Below, one piece after another: positions 5,376 to 6,667 of a stretch of DNA of 6,667 nucleotides. How positions within the stretch are numbered: the stretch's first letter is position 1; every line of letters starts with the position of its first letter. The position numbers were made by a program, and so were the translations under genes. The notes under the pieces were generated by a model. That model was not told the origin of the DNA, searched no databases, and saw only the letters and a list, made by a program, of their open reading frames with translations. Source of the stretch: Clostridia bacterium (lineage in GTDB: Bacteria; Bacillota_A; Clostridia; Christensenellales; Aristaeellaceae); assembly GCA_017481185.1 (NCBI GenBank), contig JAFUPO010000290.1:1-6667 (forward strand), written 5' to 3'.

Positions 5376-6667
5376 AACGATTTTGCTGCCAAATGAAAAA
5401 CAGGCCGCACAGAATAATCTGTACCACGGTGGAGGCAGGGGTAGCCAGCCCGATATGGAAAAGGGAAATGGGCTCCTGCTGGCTCATAAAGTAAGAAACG
5501 GGGATGCGCACCCCAAAGGCCCCCACAAGGCCCTGGAGCATTACGAAAAAAGTGTTGCCGCAGCCGTTGAAATAGCCGATAAAGCAGAAGAGGAAGCTGA
5601 CCAGCAGCGTATCAATCGCATAGGCTTTGAGATATTCTGCCGCCGCCTCAATGATGGGCGCATCCTTGGCGAAAAGCCCGGCTAGCACCTCGCCATGAAA
5701 GAAGGTGGCCCAGGCCATCACTACGCCCGCGGCCAGAGAAGAAAGGATGCCGCACCAAAGGGCTTTGCGGGCCCGCCGGGGCTTTTGCGCGCCCATGTTC
5801 TGGGCCACAAAGGCGGCCATGGACTGCATATAGGCTGAGGGCACCAGCATCAAAAAGCCGCAGAGCTTTTCAGCCACGCCCACACCGGCGGAGGGGGTCA
5901 GCCCCAGATCGTTCACGATAGCGATGATCACAAGGAAAGAAATACTCACCAGCAGGTCCTGCAGGGCGATAGGGGTGCCCAATTTCAGCACCCCCAGGAT
6001 ATGGCCCTTGCAGGGCTTTAATTCTTTGCGGGTAAAGGTGAAGGGCAGCTCCCGCCGCCTAATAATGAACAGGGAGAGGATTACGCTCACAGCCTGGGCA
6101 AATACCGTGGCCCAGGCCGCCCCAGCAGCGCCCAGGTTAAAAACTGCCACTAGCAGAAGATCGCCTAGAATGTTCAAAACGCAGGCGATGGCTACGGTAT
6201 ATAGAGGCATCTTTGAATCACCGATGCCCCTGAAAACGCTGCCTACCAGGTTATAGGCCACAATGAACACCGTGCCGCCGCCGCAGATGGCGATATAGGC
6301 GATGGTCTCTTCAATGGCCTCCTTGGGCGTCTGCATCACAGCGGTGAGCAGGGGCGCAGCCGCAGCCACAGCCACGGAAAGGAGCGCCGCCATCACGCCG
6401 AAAAGCCAGATGCCGCTGCCGATGATCTGCCCGGCCTCCTGCTTGCGGCCCTCGCCGATCTTGCGGCCCACCAGAACCGTGAGGCCCATGGCCAGGCCGG
6501 TGATGACCACCGTGACCGAGAGCATCAGCTGGCTGCCTGTGGATACGGCGGATACGTCCGCCGCCTGGGCGAACTGCCCCACCACCAGCAAGTCCACCGC
6601 GCCGTACATGGTTTGCAAAAACAGGGCCAGCAATACCGGCAGCGCAAAGCGGATCAGGGGCGCAAAA
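5341..6667 (-). CDS. MATE-family multidrug/toxin efflux protein (5' end outside window)
   Basis: The minus-strand frame is open from the window edge to TAA at 5343-5341, giving about 441 residues, close to the family's usual 450, so only a short N-terminus is missing. A TTG at 6633 is not the real start: the frame continues upstream as ..APLIRFALPV, which belongs to the first MATE helix. Family signatures are clear: TMYGAVDLLVVGQ in helix 1, the GRKIGEGRKQEA loop, RGIGDSKMP (near 6231) followed by a helix with NILGD, GAAGAAWATVFAQ, and in the second half the MQSMAAFVAQNMGAQKPRRA segment (near 5800). MATE proteins are inner-membrane antiporters driven by H+ or Na+ that export cationic or amphiphilic drugs and metabolites. 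The C-terminal basic tail (FKRSASPGQPG) is encoded inside the end of the convergent EamA gene. Confidence 0.9.
   Translation of the reverse strand, partial: FAPLIRFALPVLLALFLQTMYGAVDLLVVGQFAQAADVSAVSTGSQLMLSVTVVITGLAMGLTVLVGRKIGEGRKQEAGQIIGSGIWLFGVMAALLSVAVAAAAPLLTAVMQTPKEAIEETIAYIAICGGGTVFIVAYNLVGSVFRGIGDSKMPLYTVAIACVLNILGDLLLVAVFNLGAAGAAWATVFAQAVSVILSLFIIRRRELPFTFTRKELKPCKGHILGVLKLGTPIALQDLLVSISFLVIIAIVNDLGLTPSAGVGVAEKLCGFLMLVPSAYMQSMAAFVAQNMGAQKPRRARKALWCGILSSLAAGVVMAWATFFHGEVLAGLFAKDAPIIEAAAEYLKAYAIDTLLVSFLFCFIGYFNGCGNTFFVMLQGLVGAFGVRIPVSYFMSQQEPISLFHIGLATPASTVVQIILCGLFFIWQQNRFKRSASPGQPG

Noticed and set aside
6631..6633. TTG at 6633-6631 as the MATE start codon
   Set aside because: The frame stays open to the window edge and the upstream residues (APLIRFALPV) are part of the conserved first helix, so the true start lies outside the window.

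Overview
The window looks like chromosomal DNA of a fairly GC-rich member of the Bacillota, most likely a Clostridia-type anaerobe. The basis is the SigA-type promoters with strong AGGAG ribosome binding sites, and the families present: a GH3 enzyme of the Gram-positive type, a secreted protein with 'GDYxDA' repeats of the kind I associate with clostridial proteins, a stand-alone DUF89 phosphatase and a MATE pump. The genus cannot be named from this sequence. No phage, insertion sequence, CRISPR, tRNA or rRNA signal was seen. No gene-free stretch exceeds about 105 bases.

Layout. Bases 1-407 (+) are the C-terminal end of a glycoside hydrolase family 3 protein cut by the window edge. A hairpin terminator (416-452) follows, and its T-rich tail supplies the -35 box of the next promoter (444-472). 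That promoter drives a 1012-residue secreted protein (505-3543, +), the most notable gene here. Its order is signal peptide, HtrA-like serine protease domain without PDZ, two zinc ribbons, a TPR-like array with an exact 37-residue period, two peptidoglycan-binding-like units, an FN3-like domain and an unrecognised aromatic-rich C-terminal domain. A strong terminator (3550-3577) closes it.

A second promoter (3588-3616) then starts a two-gene operon: a DUF89 / ARMT1-like metal-dependent phosphatase (3648-4529, +) and a ten-helix EamA/DMT-family transporter (4542-5375, +). On the opposite strand a MATE-family efflux protein (6667 to 5341, 5' end outside the window) converges on the operon. The last 35 bases of the MATE and EamA reading frames overlap tail to tail, with no clear terminator between them.

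How the genes fit together. The GH3 enzyme and the secreted protease are separate transcription units, but both could act on cell-wall or extracellular material; this is only a neighbourhood inference. The DUF89/EamA pair is probably co-transcribed and may couple dephosphorylation of an unwanted phosphometabolite to export of a small molecule; the substrates are unknown. The best candidate for something undescribed is the large secreted protease, because of its domain combination, its apparently extracytoplasmic zinc ribbons, its regular repeat array with a sharp local drop in GC, and its orphan C-terminal domain.
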